In this document: positions 16,987 through 24,720 of the stretch, piece after piece
Layout of the letters: each line of letters starts with the position of its first letter
Numbering within the stretch: the first letter of the stretch is position 1
Assembly: GCA_049510975.1 (NCBI GenBank)
Contig: JBEKYM010000009.1
Location: 53,539 to 117,538 of the forward strand
Length of the DNA: 64,000 bases
From: JAKACA01 sp049510975
GTDB taxonomy: Bacteria > Actinomycetota > Acidimicrobiia > Acidimicrobiales > Bog-793
Direction of reading: 5' to 3'
Made by a program: the position numbers and the translations under genes
Notes under the pieces: generated by a model
The model's input: only the letters and a program-made list of their open reading frames with translations
Databases searched by the model: none
Told to the model about the DNA's origin: nothing

Positions 16987-18261
16987 TCAGGCGCAGGCGG
17001 CCGTGAGCGCCTGGTCGATGTCCTCGAGCAGGTCGTCGATGTGCTCGAGACCGACCGAGAGCCGGACCATCTCCGGCGAGACGCCCACGAGGGTCAGCTC
17101 GTCCGGGGAGAGCTGGCGGTGGGTCGTGGACGCCGGGTGGGCGACGAGGGACTTGGCGTCGCCCATGTTGACGAGGCGCTTGAACAGCTGGACGCTGTCG
17201 AAGAAACCGATGCCGGCCTCGCGGCCCCCGTTGACGCCGAAGGTGAGGATGGAGGGGAAGCGGTCGTGCAGATACCGGCGAGCGAGCTCGTGATGGGGGT
17301 GGTCGGGGAACCCGAGATAGCTCACCCAGGCGACGCGGCTGTCGGCGGCCAGGTACTCGGCGACCGCGCGGGCGTTCGTCTCGTGGCGCTCGAGGCGGAC
17401 CGAGAGGGTCTCGAGACCCTGCAGCAGCAAGAAAGCGTTGAAGGGTGACAGCGCGGCGCCGTCATTGCGCAGCCCGACGGTCCGGCACCGCACGACGTAG
17501 GCGGTCTCGGGGAATTGCTCGGCGTAGACGACGCCATGGAACGCCGGCTCCGGCTCGGTGAGCATGGGGAAGCGTTCGGCGTGCTCCAGCCAGGGAAAGC
17601 GGCCACCGTCGATGATGACGCCACCAAGGGTCGTGCCGTGACCGCCCACGAACTTCGTGAGCGAGTGGATGACGATGTCGGCCCCATGCCCGAAGGGTTT
17701 GAGGAGCAGGGGCGTCGGTACGGTGTTGTCGACGATCAGGGGCACGCCGTGCCGATGCGCCATCTCGCTCACGCGCTCGAGGTCGACGACGTTGCCGGCG
17801 GGGTTGCCGATGCTCTCGCAGAAGATGGCTCGCGTCTGGTCGTCGATGAGCGGCTCCATCGACTCGGCGCGATCGTCCTTGGCGAAGCGGACTTCGACGC
17901 CCTCATCCGGCAACACGTGCGCAAACAGCGCGTACGTGGCGCCGTACAGCTGCGGAGCGCTCACGATGTTCGTGCCGACGCTCGTGAGGTTGCGCACCGA
18001 GTAGCGCACGGCGGCAGCGCCCGAGCTCACGCTGAGTGCGCCGGAGCCGCCTTCGAGAGCCGTGAGCCGGCGCTCGAGCACGTCGTTGGTCGGGTTGTTG
18101 ATGCGGTTGTAGTGAAACCCTTTGGCGGCGAGGTCGAAGATCTCGCCGGCATGTTGGGCGTTCTCGAAGTCGTGAGCGACGGTCTGATAGATGGGAACGG
18201 CCACCGCCCGCGTGGAGTCCGCCTCGTATCCGCCGTGGATGGCGATGGTCTCGTCACGCAC
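16987..18261 (-). CDS. metY: O-acetylhomoserine sulfhydrylase
   Basis: A 424-residue PLP enzyme of the Cys/Met metabolism family, full length for MetY. It would convert O-acyl-homoserine and sulfide to homocysteine. Visible marks are ETIAIHGGYEAD at the N-terminus, YNRINNPTNDVLERR, ESIGNPAGNVVD, the PLP lysine in HSLTKFVGGHGT (Lys about 203), and ARRYLHDRFPSILTFGV near the C-terminus. The start is GTG at 18261. It is the last gene of a four-gene minus-strand operon, 27 bases after the MetA-type gene, which would supply its acyl-homoserine substrate. The co-transcribed ATP-grasp and FAD genes suggest the product may not be only for methionine synthesis. Confidence 0.92.
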   Translation of the reverse strand: MRDETIAIHGGYEADSTRAVAVPIYQTVAHDFENAQHAGEIFDLAAKGFHYNRINNPTNDVLERRLTALEGGSGALSVSSGAAAVRYSVRNLTSVGTNIVSAPQLYGATYALFAHVLPDEGVEVRFAKDDRAESMEPLIDDQTRAIFCESIGNPAGNVVDLERVSEMAHRHGVPLIVDNTVPTPLLLKPFGHGADIVIHSLTKFVGGHGTTLGGVIIDGGRFPWLEHAERFPMLTEPEPAFHGVVYAEQFPETAYVVRCRTVGLRNDGAALSPFNAFLLLQGLETLSVRLERHETNARAVAEYLAADSRVAWVSYLGFPDHPHHELARRYLHDRFPSILTFGVNGGREAGIGFFDSVQLFKRLVNMGDAKSLVAHPASTTHRQLSPDELTLVGVSPEMVRLSVGLEHIDDLLEDIDQALTAACA

Positions 18262-18288
18262 CGGCGCCGCCCGCGGCCGAGCTGCTGA

Positions 18289-19200
18289 TCATCGGTAGCC
18301 GGCAAGGCGACCGGCCCTGCGCTCCGCCTCGCCGCGCCAGTTGCGAACGAGCTGCACGGAGTGGGCTTGCCAGTCGACGGCGATGCGGCGGGCTGCGGCC
18401 TCGAACGGGAACTTGGCCATGTCCGGGGGATGAGCGCCCTGAACGGCCCGACGGAACCGCTCCACGAGCGCGACACCAGCGGCGTCGAGGTAGCCCTCCG
18501 GGACTCGGGGGTAGACCGACGACGTGCCGTCGAGGAAGCGCCGGACGTCTCGCCGGTACTCGCGCAACAGCGTCGTCGGCCCGTACTCCGGGTGCCCCTG
18601 CAGGAGCATCAGGAGGCGACCGTCGCGCTCACGCGCCGCCACGGTCCAGCCAGTCGTGGCTGAACCGACGAGCACGACGTACCCGCGCTCGCCGAGCAGC
18701 TCGGCGGGAACGTCGTTCAATCGCGAGTGGGGGAACGACACCGAGTCGAGGCCTTTGACCAGGTCGTGGCTCGGGTGCAGCTCCTGGGGGTAGACACCGC
18801 TGAGCTTGACGGGGAGGGGACGCCGTTCGACACCGTCGAGCGCCAGCAGGGCTCCATGTGAGGCGAGGCAGGACAGCAGCGTGACCGGCACCGACTTCTC
18901 CGCCCACGCAAGCAGCTCGCTCAGCGCCGGCCAGTAGGGCTCGGATGTCAGATCCGCACATCGGGGTTCGGTTCCCGTCACGATGATGGCGTCGGGCGGG
19001 TCGGAGAAGAGGGTCTCGACGGGTTGATAGCGGTGACGGATCTGACCGGCGATCTCCGGCGCACGGTCGATGTCACCCATGAGATAGCGGCTCACCTGGA
19101 GACCTGATTCCGGCCCGATCGGGCAGACCAGGCGAAGGAACTGTTGCTCGGTCTCCTCGAAAGCAGCGTCCGGCATGTTGTTGACGAAGGCGATTCTCAT
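18289..19200 (-). CDS. MetA-family homoserine O-acyltransferase
   Basis: A 303-residue protein of the MetA (class I amidotransferase-fold) family, which acylates the hydroxyl of homoserine from acetyl- or succinyl-CoA. The probable catalytic triad is complete: Cys111 in LLSCLASHGALL, and His203 with Glu205 in QGHPEYGP. The family blocks NNMPDAAFEETEQQFLRL, VKLSGVYPQELHP and PHSRLNDVP are present. TGTEPRCADL replaces the GAPLG stretch of E. coli MetA, so it belongs to a divergent branch. The acyl donor cannot be assigned. The ATG at 19200 overlaps the stop of the ATP-grasp gene by 4 bases, and MetY follows directly. Confidence 0.87.
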   Translation of the reverse strand: MRIAFVNNMPDAAFEETEQQFLRLVCPIGPESGLQVSRYLMGDIDRAPEIAGQIRHRYQPVETLFSDPPDAIIVTGTEPRCADLTSEPYWPALSELLAWAEKSVPVTLLSCLASHGALLALDGVERRPLPVKLSGVYPQELHPSHDLVKGLDSVSFPHSRLNDVPAELLGERGYVVLVGSATTGWTVAARERDGRLLMLLQGHPEYGPTTLLREYRRDVRRFLDGTSSVYPRVPEGYLDAAGVALVERFRRAVQGAHPPDMAKFPFEAAARRIAVDWQAHSVQLVRNWRGEAERRAGRLAGYR

Positions 19201-20477
19201 GACGCCCTCTTGCCATAGGTGACCGAGACGGTGTCGCGGATCGTCCGGACGACCGCGAGCAGAGCGTCGTGGTCGGAAACCGAGCCAACCGTGTCGAAGA
19301 GATAGGCGACCGAACCGTCGGCGGCATCGAACTCGTTCCCGGGCCCGTGCTGCAAATAGACGCGGTGGATGCCCGGCAACTCCGACACGCGGTCGAGGCC
19401 TTCGATGGTGGCGACGACGTGCGCGCTCACCGGAGGCTGGTAGAGGAAGCGGTAGCCGACCCTCGGACACGCCACCATGTCCTCGAGGTCGATCGGCAGA
19501 CCGAGGGCCACTCGTACCGAGAGCGCCACCACGTCGAGGCCGCAGGCGAGCTTCAACATGTCGGCGACACCGCCGCCGACTCGCCCGTTCACCTCGAGGA
19601 CGCGTGGGCCGTTCGGCGTGAGCTTGATCTCGGTGTGGAGGCAGCCGTTCCGGACACCGAGCGCTCGGATGGCGTCGGTGGCCACTGTCAGCACCGAGCT
19701 CGTCTGCTCAGCGTCCAGCTCGGAGGGGATGAATGTGCCGGTCTCCCGGAACGGGTCGGCCAGGGGGAGCCGCCCGTTGGTGGCGATGTGGTGGATCTCG
19801 CCGTCGACGAGCACGGTCTCGACCGACACGAAACTGGCGAAGCCCGCCTGCGACAACTCGGGCAGATCCTCGAGAAACTCTTCAACGATGAACTCATGAT
19901 CCTGGTTCGACCAGCTGGCACAACGCGAGAAGATCGCCGCCAGCTCCTGGGGATCGCCGGCCTTGAAGACGTACGAGCTCCCGTTGCCTCGTCGGGGCTT
20001 GACCATCACCGGGAACACGACCTGGGCGGCGATCTCGTCGACGAGGCTGGGGTCGTCGGTGATGTCGACCTCGACGACACTCGGCGTGGGGAGACCGCCG
20101 TCCGCGAGCGCCCGACGTTGATACAGCTTGTCGACGAGACGGCGGGCGACGATCGGCTCGTGGTACTGCAGGCCGAGCTGCTCGGCCAGCGATGCGACGA
20201 GGCTGAGATCGCGTTCGCGATAGGCGATGATCCCGTCTGGCCGATGCTCCCGGACGAGGCGGGCAGCCTCGGTCACCGGCAGGCCGGCGATGTCGACGAC
20301 GGCGCCGAAGCGCGAGAGCGGCCGGACGATGCCGTGCGATTCCGGTTCGGTCCCGTCGACGATCCACAGCACCCGACAGATCGCCGACGTGGCTTCGAGG
20401 AGCTGGAACATCGGCACGGAACGGTCGCCGTAGGCAACCGCCAGAAGGGGGAGGTCGGGTGAGGGGTTCGCCGTCAC
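19197..20477 (-). CDS. ATP-grasp ligase
   Basis: A 426-residue ATP-grasp protein. Such enzymes activate a carboxylate as acyl phosphate and join it to an amine or other nucleophile. Visible parts are an N-terminal pre-ATP-grasp region (LLAVAYGDRSVPMFQLL), the lysine strands FPVMVKPRRGNGSSYVF and FIVEEFLED, and the metal/ATP segment CLHTEIKLTPNGPRVLEVNGR with VGGGVADM. It is closest in style to amino-acid or peptide ligases of the CarB/L-amino-acid-ligase branch. I chose GTG 20477, which overlaps the upstream TGA by 4 bases, over ATG 20507. It is sandwiched between the FAD and MetA-type genes. Substrates are unknown. Confidence 0.85.
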   Translation of the reverse strand: MTANPSPDLPLLAVAYGDRSVPMFQLLEATSAICRVLWIVDGTEPESHGIVRPLSRFGAVVDIAGLPVTEAARLVREHRPDGIIAYRERDLSLVASLAEQLGLQYHEPIVARRLVDKLYQRRALADGGLPTPSVVEVDITDDPSLVDEIAAQVVFPVMVKPRRGNGSSYVFKAGDPQELAAIFSRCASWSNQDHEFIVEEFLEDLPELSQAGFASFVSVETVLVDGEIHHIATNGRLPLADPFRETGTFIPSELDAEQTSSVLTVATDAIRALGVRNGCLHTEIKLTPNGPRVLEVNGRVGGGVADMLKLACGLDVVALSVRVALGLPIDLEDMVACPRVGYRFLYQPPVSAHVVATIEGLDRVSELPGIHRVYLQHGPGNEFDAADGSVAYLFDTVGSVSDHDALLAVVRTIRDTVSVTYGKRAS

Positions 20478-22285
20478 GGCGCCGGAGCGAGAATTCGCTC
20501 GACGCATGCTTGGGCGTCGACGAATGCTCGTACGCGACTCTTCGGCGATGGGACATACGCCGTGAAGTAGCGCACCCCTTCGGTGAGGGCGCCGAGGATG
20601 AACAACCGCTGCTGCGGTTCGCCCGCTCGGCTGACCGGGTTCAGATCGGTGGAGAGGTCGAGGCTGCCGACCTTGACCGGACCGTAGGCCAGCTCGCGGA
20701 TCCGGCCGTTCCGGTAGAGGTTCTGCAGCAAGGGAGAGCCCGACCGCTCGCAACTCGGGTCGTCGAGGTGCCCGCGCACCAAGACGTCGATCTCCTTGTC
20801 GACGGGCTCGGCGAGACGCTCCGAGGCGATCCGGAAGCCGCCTCCAGAAGTGGCGGTGACCGCCGGCGCCGGCCCGAACGGCGCCCTCAGGATCTCGGCG
20901 TCCATGAGCGCCAGCAGCTGCTGACAGCGGAAGGCGGGCGGACCCGTGATGTTGCGGGTGACCTTCGGGCGAATGTTGGCTTGAAAGTCCAGGTACGACG
21001 GAAGCGTCAAACTCCGGAACTCCACGGCGTCGCGCATCGTGTCACGCAGCACGCGTAGGACTTCCTGAGCGGCCTTGAGCGGGCTGGCACCTCCGCGTAC
21101 CAGCGCCTCTGATAGGTCGTCGGCGATGGCGGAGTACACGTGAGCTTCGTAGTCCTTCGACGACACGCACTCGACGACGTCCTCGCGAAAGAACGTCGAG
21201 GCTGCGTCGAAAAAGCCGTATTTCGCACCGTAGAGCGGGAGGAGGCTGCGGAACTGCCCGGCCTCCCAGGCCTGCGTGAGATCCGCCTTGGTGGCCCTCG
21301 CAGCGCCGTCGCCGCAGCGCAACCGTGCCGCTTGCTCGTAGTAGCGCAGCTCCATCTCGGCGATGATCAACGGCAGGACGTCGGATCGCATGTCGAGTTG
21401 CGAGCATCCTGTGGCGCGGCGCCGGGCCGCACGTGCAGCTTCGAGTGCCTCACGGGTGCAGATGGTCGGGATGTACTCGCCCGTCGGGTCCTCCGTACCG
21501 TGCGACTTCGCACGGTACGGCTCACCGGTGCGCGAGAAGAGATGAATGACTGGCTCCCGCCCGCTCGGGCGATAGCGGAGGCGGTCCTCGCCCACGAACT
21601 CGCCGCCTCGGCCTCTCGTCAGGGCGATGACGACATCGACCGAGACAAGGCCCATTCCGGAGACGGCCACGTTCGCGCCGGGGAAGATCGCCTCCGAGTA
21701 GGCATCCTGGGGATAGGCGGGGAGCATGCGGAGATCGAGGTCGGCTTCGACGTTCTCGGTATGGCCCGTGGCGAGGATGGCGAAGTCGACCTCGAAGCGC
21801 TCCCCGTTGGCGAGCTCGACCTGCTCGCCTGCGGCGGTCTCGGTGATGTCGACGGCGTACTCGCGGTGATGGACGACTCGGATGCCGGCAGGAGCATTGG
21901 CGACCAGATCGCCATAGAACCACTCCAGGTACTCACCCATGAGCCGGCGCGGCAAGAAGTCGTCAGGTGTGATCTGCCTGCCGCTCGAGGTGACCTGGCA
22001 GCGGTCGCCGACCCAGCGGTATCCCTGCGCCTGAGCCCACTCGAAGAAGCCGAAGCGCCTGCTCTGCTCCGGGAACGGGTGCATCGAATGCTGACCGCAC
22101 GGCGTGTTGAGGATGAAGTAGTCCGGCTGGTCGATCGAGTAGACGCCCGAACCGGCGCGACCCGGCTCGACGATGTGAACGACGGCACCACGGCGTTCGG
22201 TCTCTTGCGAGCCGAGGCCGTCGAGCAAGCGTTCGAGAGCGCTCAGGCCCCAGGGACCAAGACCGATGATGGCGACTTCGATCAT
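20474..22285 (-). CDS. FAD/NAD(P)-binding oxidoreductase, PF13454-like
   Basis: A 603-residue flavoprotein with an N-terminal Rossmann FAD motif (VAIIGLGPWGLSALERLL), a second nucleotide-contact region (FAILATGHTENVEADL) and GANVAVSGMGLVSVDVV. Residues like NTPCGQHSMHPFPEQ and SGVYSIDQPDYF match the family of FAD/NAD(P)-binding proteins related to N-hydroxylating and amine-oxidising enzymes. The C-terminal half is long and of unclear role. ATG 22285 is chosen since the Rossmann strand starts at once; upstream in-frame codons look non-coding. It is the first large gene of the minus-strand operon, so its product probably acts on the same amino-acid metabolite as the ATP-grasp and MetA/MetY enzymes. 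Confidence 0.85.
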   Translation of the reverse strand: MIEVAIIGLGPWGLSALERLLDGLGSQETERRGAVVHIVEPGRAGSGVYSIDQPDYFILNTPCGQHSMHPFPEQSRRFGFFEWAQAQGYRWVGDRCQVTSSGRQITPDDFLPRRLMGEYLEWFYGDLVANAPAGIRVVHHREYAVDITETAAGEQVELANGERFEVDFAILATGHTENVEADLDLRMLPAYPQDAYSEAIFPGANVAVSGMGLVSVDVVIALTRGRGGEFVGEDRLRYRPSGREPVIHLFSRTGEPYRAKSHGTEDPTGEYIPTICTREALEAARAARRRATGCSQLDMRSDVLPLIIAEMELRYYEQAARLRCGDGAARATKADLTQAWEAGQFRSLLPLYGAKYGFFDAASTFFREDVVECVSSKDYEAHVYSAIADDLSEALVRGGASPLKAAQEVLRVLRDTMRDAVEFRSLTLPSYLDFQANIRPKVTRNITGPPAFRCQQLLALMDAEILRAPFGPAPAVTATSGGGFRIASERLAEPVDKEIDVLVRGHLDDPSCERSGSPLLQNLYRNGRIRELAYGPVKVGSLDLSTDLNPVSRAGEPQQRLFILGALTEGVRYFTAYVPSPKSRVRAFVDAQACVERILAPAP

Positions 22286-22383
22286 CGCGAGAACCCCGCC
22301 GCGCCGTCGTGGCGCGCTCCGTCCGCCGAACGAGCCGTACCGGCCTTCTCGCCGGAGGCCTTGTCTCGTGTCATGCCGTTCAT
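22282..22383 (-). CDS. Possible 33-residue leader peptide
   Basis: An ATG-initiated frame in the leader of the FAD gene begins MNGMTRDKASGEKAG and ends at a TGA that overlaps the ATG at 22285 by 4 bases, the same coupling used within the operon. The peptide is charged and shows no known motif. A GGGAAGCGGG stretch precedes the ATG. Most third codon positions are G or C, but so is the surrounding DNA, so this is only a candidate. Confidence 0.25.
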   Translation of the reverse strand: MNGMTRDKASGEKAGTARSADGARHDGAAGFSR

Positions 22384-22471
22384 CCCGCTTCCCAATGCCG
22401 CCGGCCGCCATATGTCGCGAGGATCCAACAACGCAGGTGGCTGTCGCCGCTGGTTCACCGCTCCTCATGAC

Positions 22472-22477
22472 AGTCTA
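22472..22477 (-). promoter_or_regulatory. -10 box TAGACT for the FAD/ATP-grasp/MetA/MetY operon
   Basis: On the minus strand TAGACT lies 17 bases after TTCGGA. Transcription would start near 22465 and leave a leader of about 180 bases before ATG 22285. The remaining space to the carrier-protein gene (22478-22668) shows no other clear element. Confidence 0.45.
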
Positions 22478-22668
22478 GTTGGCAGGAGACGGGGTCCGAA
22501 ACGTTCGGTGGCCGCAGCGCTCCGGCACTGCCGGCGACGACGCCGCCAGCCCGCCACAGCAAGGCGGCGCATCGGTTCGCCACCGCTCGCGACGGGATGC
22601 GAGACTCTGGGCGTGCAACGGCCCGCAGCGGCTGAACAGGCCGGTCAGGCGCGAGAAAGGACGGCATC

Positions 22669-22914
22669 GTGCCGCAGGTAGAAGACGAGATCCGGAGGAT
22701 TCTGGCGGCCAACGCCAAGCTCACGATCGCCGCCTCCGATCTCACCGACGAAACCGACCTGTTCAACGTTGGGATGACCTCGTATGCGACCGTCTCGGTG
22801 ATGACAGCGATCGAGGAGCACTTCGGCATGATGTTCCCCGACGATCAGATTCGCAGGAGCACGTTTCAAACGATCAGCGCCATGGCCGCTGCGTTGCGCT
22901 CACTGCAGCCCTAG
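22669..22914 (+). CDS. Stand-alone acyl carrier protein
   Basis: An 81-residue carrier protein of normal ACP length. The phosphopantetheine attachment serine is Ser38 in LFNVGMTSYATVSVM, which replaces the usual DSL by TSY; ACPs with a GMTS motif are typically discrete carriers in specialised pathways, not fatty-acid synthase ACPs. Helix 3 (FPDDQIRRSTFQTISAM) is also typical. The GTG at 22669 has AAAGGA about eight bases upstream. It stands divergent from the FAD/ATP-grasp/MetA/MetY operon and directly before the flavin monooxygenase gene. It could carry an aminoacyl or acyl substrate for those enzymes, but no adenylating enzyme or phosphopantetheinyl transferase is in the window. Confidence 0.87.
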   Translation: MPQVEDEIRRILAANAKLTIAASDLTDETDLFNVGMTSYATVSVMTAIEEHFGMMFPDDQIRRSTFQTISAMAAALRSLQP

Positions 22915-22949
22915 GACACGCCGCCGGGCATTGTTCACGAACCGTGTCC
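22914..22949 (+). terminator. Short hairpin after the carrier-protein gene
   Basis: GGACACG (22914-22920) and CGTGTCC (22943-22949) form a 7-bp stem whose first base is in the stop codon of the carrier gene. A possible promoter for the next gene follows (TTCACG at 22934, TACACT at 22958). It could be a weak terminator or attenuator. Confidence 0.35.
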
Positions 22950-23054
22950 CACGGCTCTACACTCATGTTCTCGCTTCATCTCCACCGAGCTGCCTGACTG
23001 AGCGGCTCTCGGGGGTGCTGCGTTCGGCGGAGTGCGGAATCAGGGAGATGAGAC

Positions 23055-24260
23055 GTGGCGGTCGAGATCATCGGCATGGTGGGTACGCGCGACGCGTCCG
23101 AGATCAAGGGGCCGTTGGTAGACGGGCCGGTCGTGGACTGGACCGACGGCGCCGTCATCGACACGAGCTACGTGACGAAGATCGCCAAGGCTCACGACAG
23201 AGCGGGCTTTGACCGTGTGCTCATCGGCTATGGAGCAGTCAGCCCCGAAGGCTGGGCGCTGGCCTCGTACGTGCTGTCGGTCACGTCACGACTTGGCGTG
23301 CTCGTGGCGCACCGCCCCGGGTTCGTACAACCGGCCCTCCTTGCTCGCCAAGCGGCAACTCTCGACCAGCTGACCGGCGGCGGCCGGATCGCCATCCACT
23401 TCATTACCGGCGGTGATGAAGCCGACCAGCGACGTGAGGGTGACTTCGTCGCCCACGACGATCGCTACCGGCGGACGCTCGAGGTCATGTCGCTCGTTCG
23501 CAAGATGTGGTCGAGCGATGAACCCTTCGACCATGCAGGCGAGTTCTACCGCTACGAGAACGCCTTCACGTCCGTGAAGCCGGTGACACCCGGCGGGATA
23601 CCGCTCTTCTTCGCCGGCGCCTCCAAGCCGGCGATCGACGTCGGTGCCCAACAGGCAGACACCTATGCCTTCTGGGGGGAGCCGCGGGCGGCGGTCGCGA
23701 GCCGAATGAGCGCCATCAACGCCGCAGCCGCCCGTCACGGCAGGAGCATGCGCTACAGCTTGTCTCTACGTCCGATCATCGCCGACACCGAGCGCGAGGC
23801 CTGGGAACGAGCGGAGTGGATCGCCGCCAAGGTGGCCGAGCGCATTCAGGCAGCCAAGGACCGTATGGGCGGCAACACCGGCTCGTACACGGGTCTCGGC
23901 GGCGCTCGGAACGCGATGCTCTCGGTCGACCGGGATGAGCGGGCGACGACTTCTGTCGGACGGAAGCGGCTGATCGACTACGCCACGAGAGAAGACGTCT
24001 ACGACGAGCGGTTGTGGATGAAGGTGGCGAAGCTGACCGGAGCAGCCGGTAACTCGACGGCGCTCGTCGGCACGCCCCGACAGGTGGCCGAAGCCATGCT
24101 CAGGTACTACGACATCGGCATCTCCGCCTTCATCTTGAAGGGGTTCGATCCTCTTGCCGACGCACGGGAGTTCGGGGAGGAGCTCCTGCCGCTGGTGCGC
24201 CTCGGCGTGGCGAAACGACACCGAGTGCCATGGGTCGAGACCGCCGCAGCGGCGATGTAG
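23055..24260 (+). CDS. LLM-class flavin monooxygenase, SsuD-like
   Basis: A 401-residue luciferase-like TIM-barrel enzyme. The central block (IAIHFITGGDEADQRREGD, HDDRYRRTLEVMSLVRKMW, YRYENAFTSVKPVTPGG, ADTYAFWGEP) closely follows alkanesulfonate monooxygenase SsuD, which uses reduced FMN and oxygen to cleave C-S bonds. No SsuABC transporter or SsuE reductase is nearby, so ordinary sulfonate scavenging is not supported by context. Its partner here is the carrier-protein gene 140 bases upstream. The GTG at 23055 has GGGAG seven bases before it. A role in oxidising a sulfur-containing intermediate of the adjoining cluster is an inference. Confidence 0.88.
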   Translation: MAVEIIGMVGTRDASEIKGPLVDGPVVDWTDGAVIDTSYVTKIAKAHDRAGFDRVLIGYGAVSPEGWALASYVLSVTSRLGVLVAHRPGFVQPALLARQAATLDQLTGGGRIAIHFITGGDEADQRREGDFVAHDDRYRRTLEVMSLVRKMWSSDEPFDHAGEFYRYENAFTSVKPVTPGGIPLFFAGASKPAIDVGAQQADTYAFWGEPRAAVASRMSAINAAAARHGRSMRYSLSLRPIIADTEREAWERAEWIAAKVAERIQAAKDRMGGNTGSYTGLGGARNAMLSVDRDERATTSVGRKRLIDYATREDVYDERLWMKVAKLTGAAGNSTALVGTPRQVAEAMLRYYDIGISAFILKGFDPLADAREFGEELLPLVRLGVAKRHRVPWVETAAAAM

Positions 24261-24459
24261 CCGAGGGCCGGCGGACCGAAAGGGGGAAGAAAAGTGACAG
24301 TCTGGATGTCGGAAGGAAGTGTTGGCAGCTCGCACGACAGCTCCGGCTGGGGGCATGCTTGGCGGCGGCGCCCGAGTTCGCGGGTCGAGCCTCAGCTGGT
24401 AAGCTCGCCTCGGGTTCGGCTGCCGCTGTAGCAGTGCGCGAAGAATTCTCCTGATTCGC

Positions 24460-24488
24460 TTGAATTGGTAGCATTCTCGCCGTAAGGT
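24460..24488 (+). promoter_or_regulatory. Promoter TTGAAT-17-TAAGGT
   Basis: TTGAAT (24460-24465) and TAAGGT (24483-24488) are exactly 17 bases apart, in an AT-richer patch of the 460-base gap after the monooxygenase gene. Transcription would start near 24495 and read into the glycosyltransferase at 24721. Confidence 0.55.
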
Positions 24489-24494
24489 AAAGTT

Positions 24495-24720
24495 CCCAAC
24501 CCCTCCAGTGCTACTGGTGGGGCGCAGCAAACCTGGCGGCCACTGGGCTTCCGGGAGGCATATCTGAGACGTCGCGGCGAGGAGACGGTCAGGGTTTGAG
24601 CAAAGCACCGCAGGACCGGGGCGTCAGCGGACAGCCCCTTCAGCGTGCGTGCTCCAGCTTCCAACAAGGGGCGGTGAGCGCGGACGATCAGCTTCGAGGA
24701 AAGGCGCGCGGAGTAGCGCG
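24495..24720 (+). ncRNA. Structured 5' leader, riboswitch-like, class unknown
   Basis: The predicted leader of about 225 bases opens with a strong hairpin, CCCCTCCAGT (24500-24509) and ACTGGTGGGG (24513-24522), with a three-base loop and one mismatch. A second stem can form between GCAAACCTG (24527-24535) and CAGGGTTTGAGC (24590-24601). It encloses two smaller hairpins (GCTTC/GAGGC near 24547-24559 and CGTC/GACG near 24570-24587). This multi-branched fold is more than expected by chance for a plain leader. GCCACTGG and CGGGAGGC recall a cobalamin-riboswitch box, but the rest of that consensus is missing. Confidence 0.35.

Noticed and set aside
24539..24601. Cobalamin riboswitch
   Set aside because: GCCACTGG and CGGGAGGC are present, but the upstream GGTG...AATCC core and the GTCAGGAGACCTGCC end are not, and the downstream gene is a glycosyltransferase.
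24481..24620. c-di-GMP-I (GEMM) riboswitch
   Set aside because: A GCAAACC stretch and neighbouring hairpin are suggestive, but the GGACGCAAAGCC core and the GNRA-loop stem are absent.
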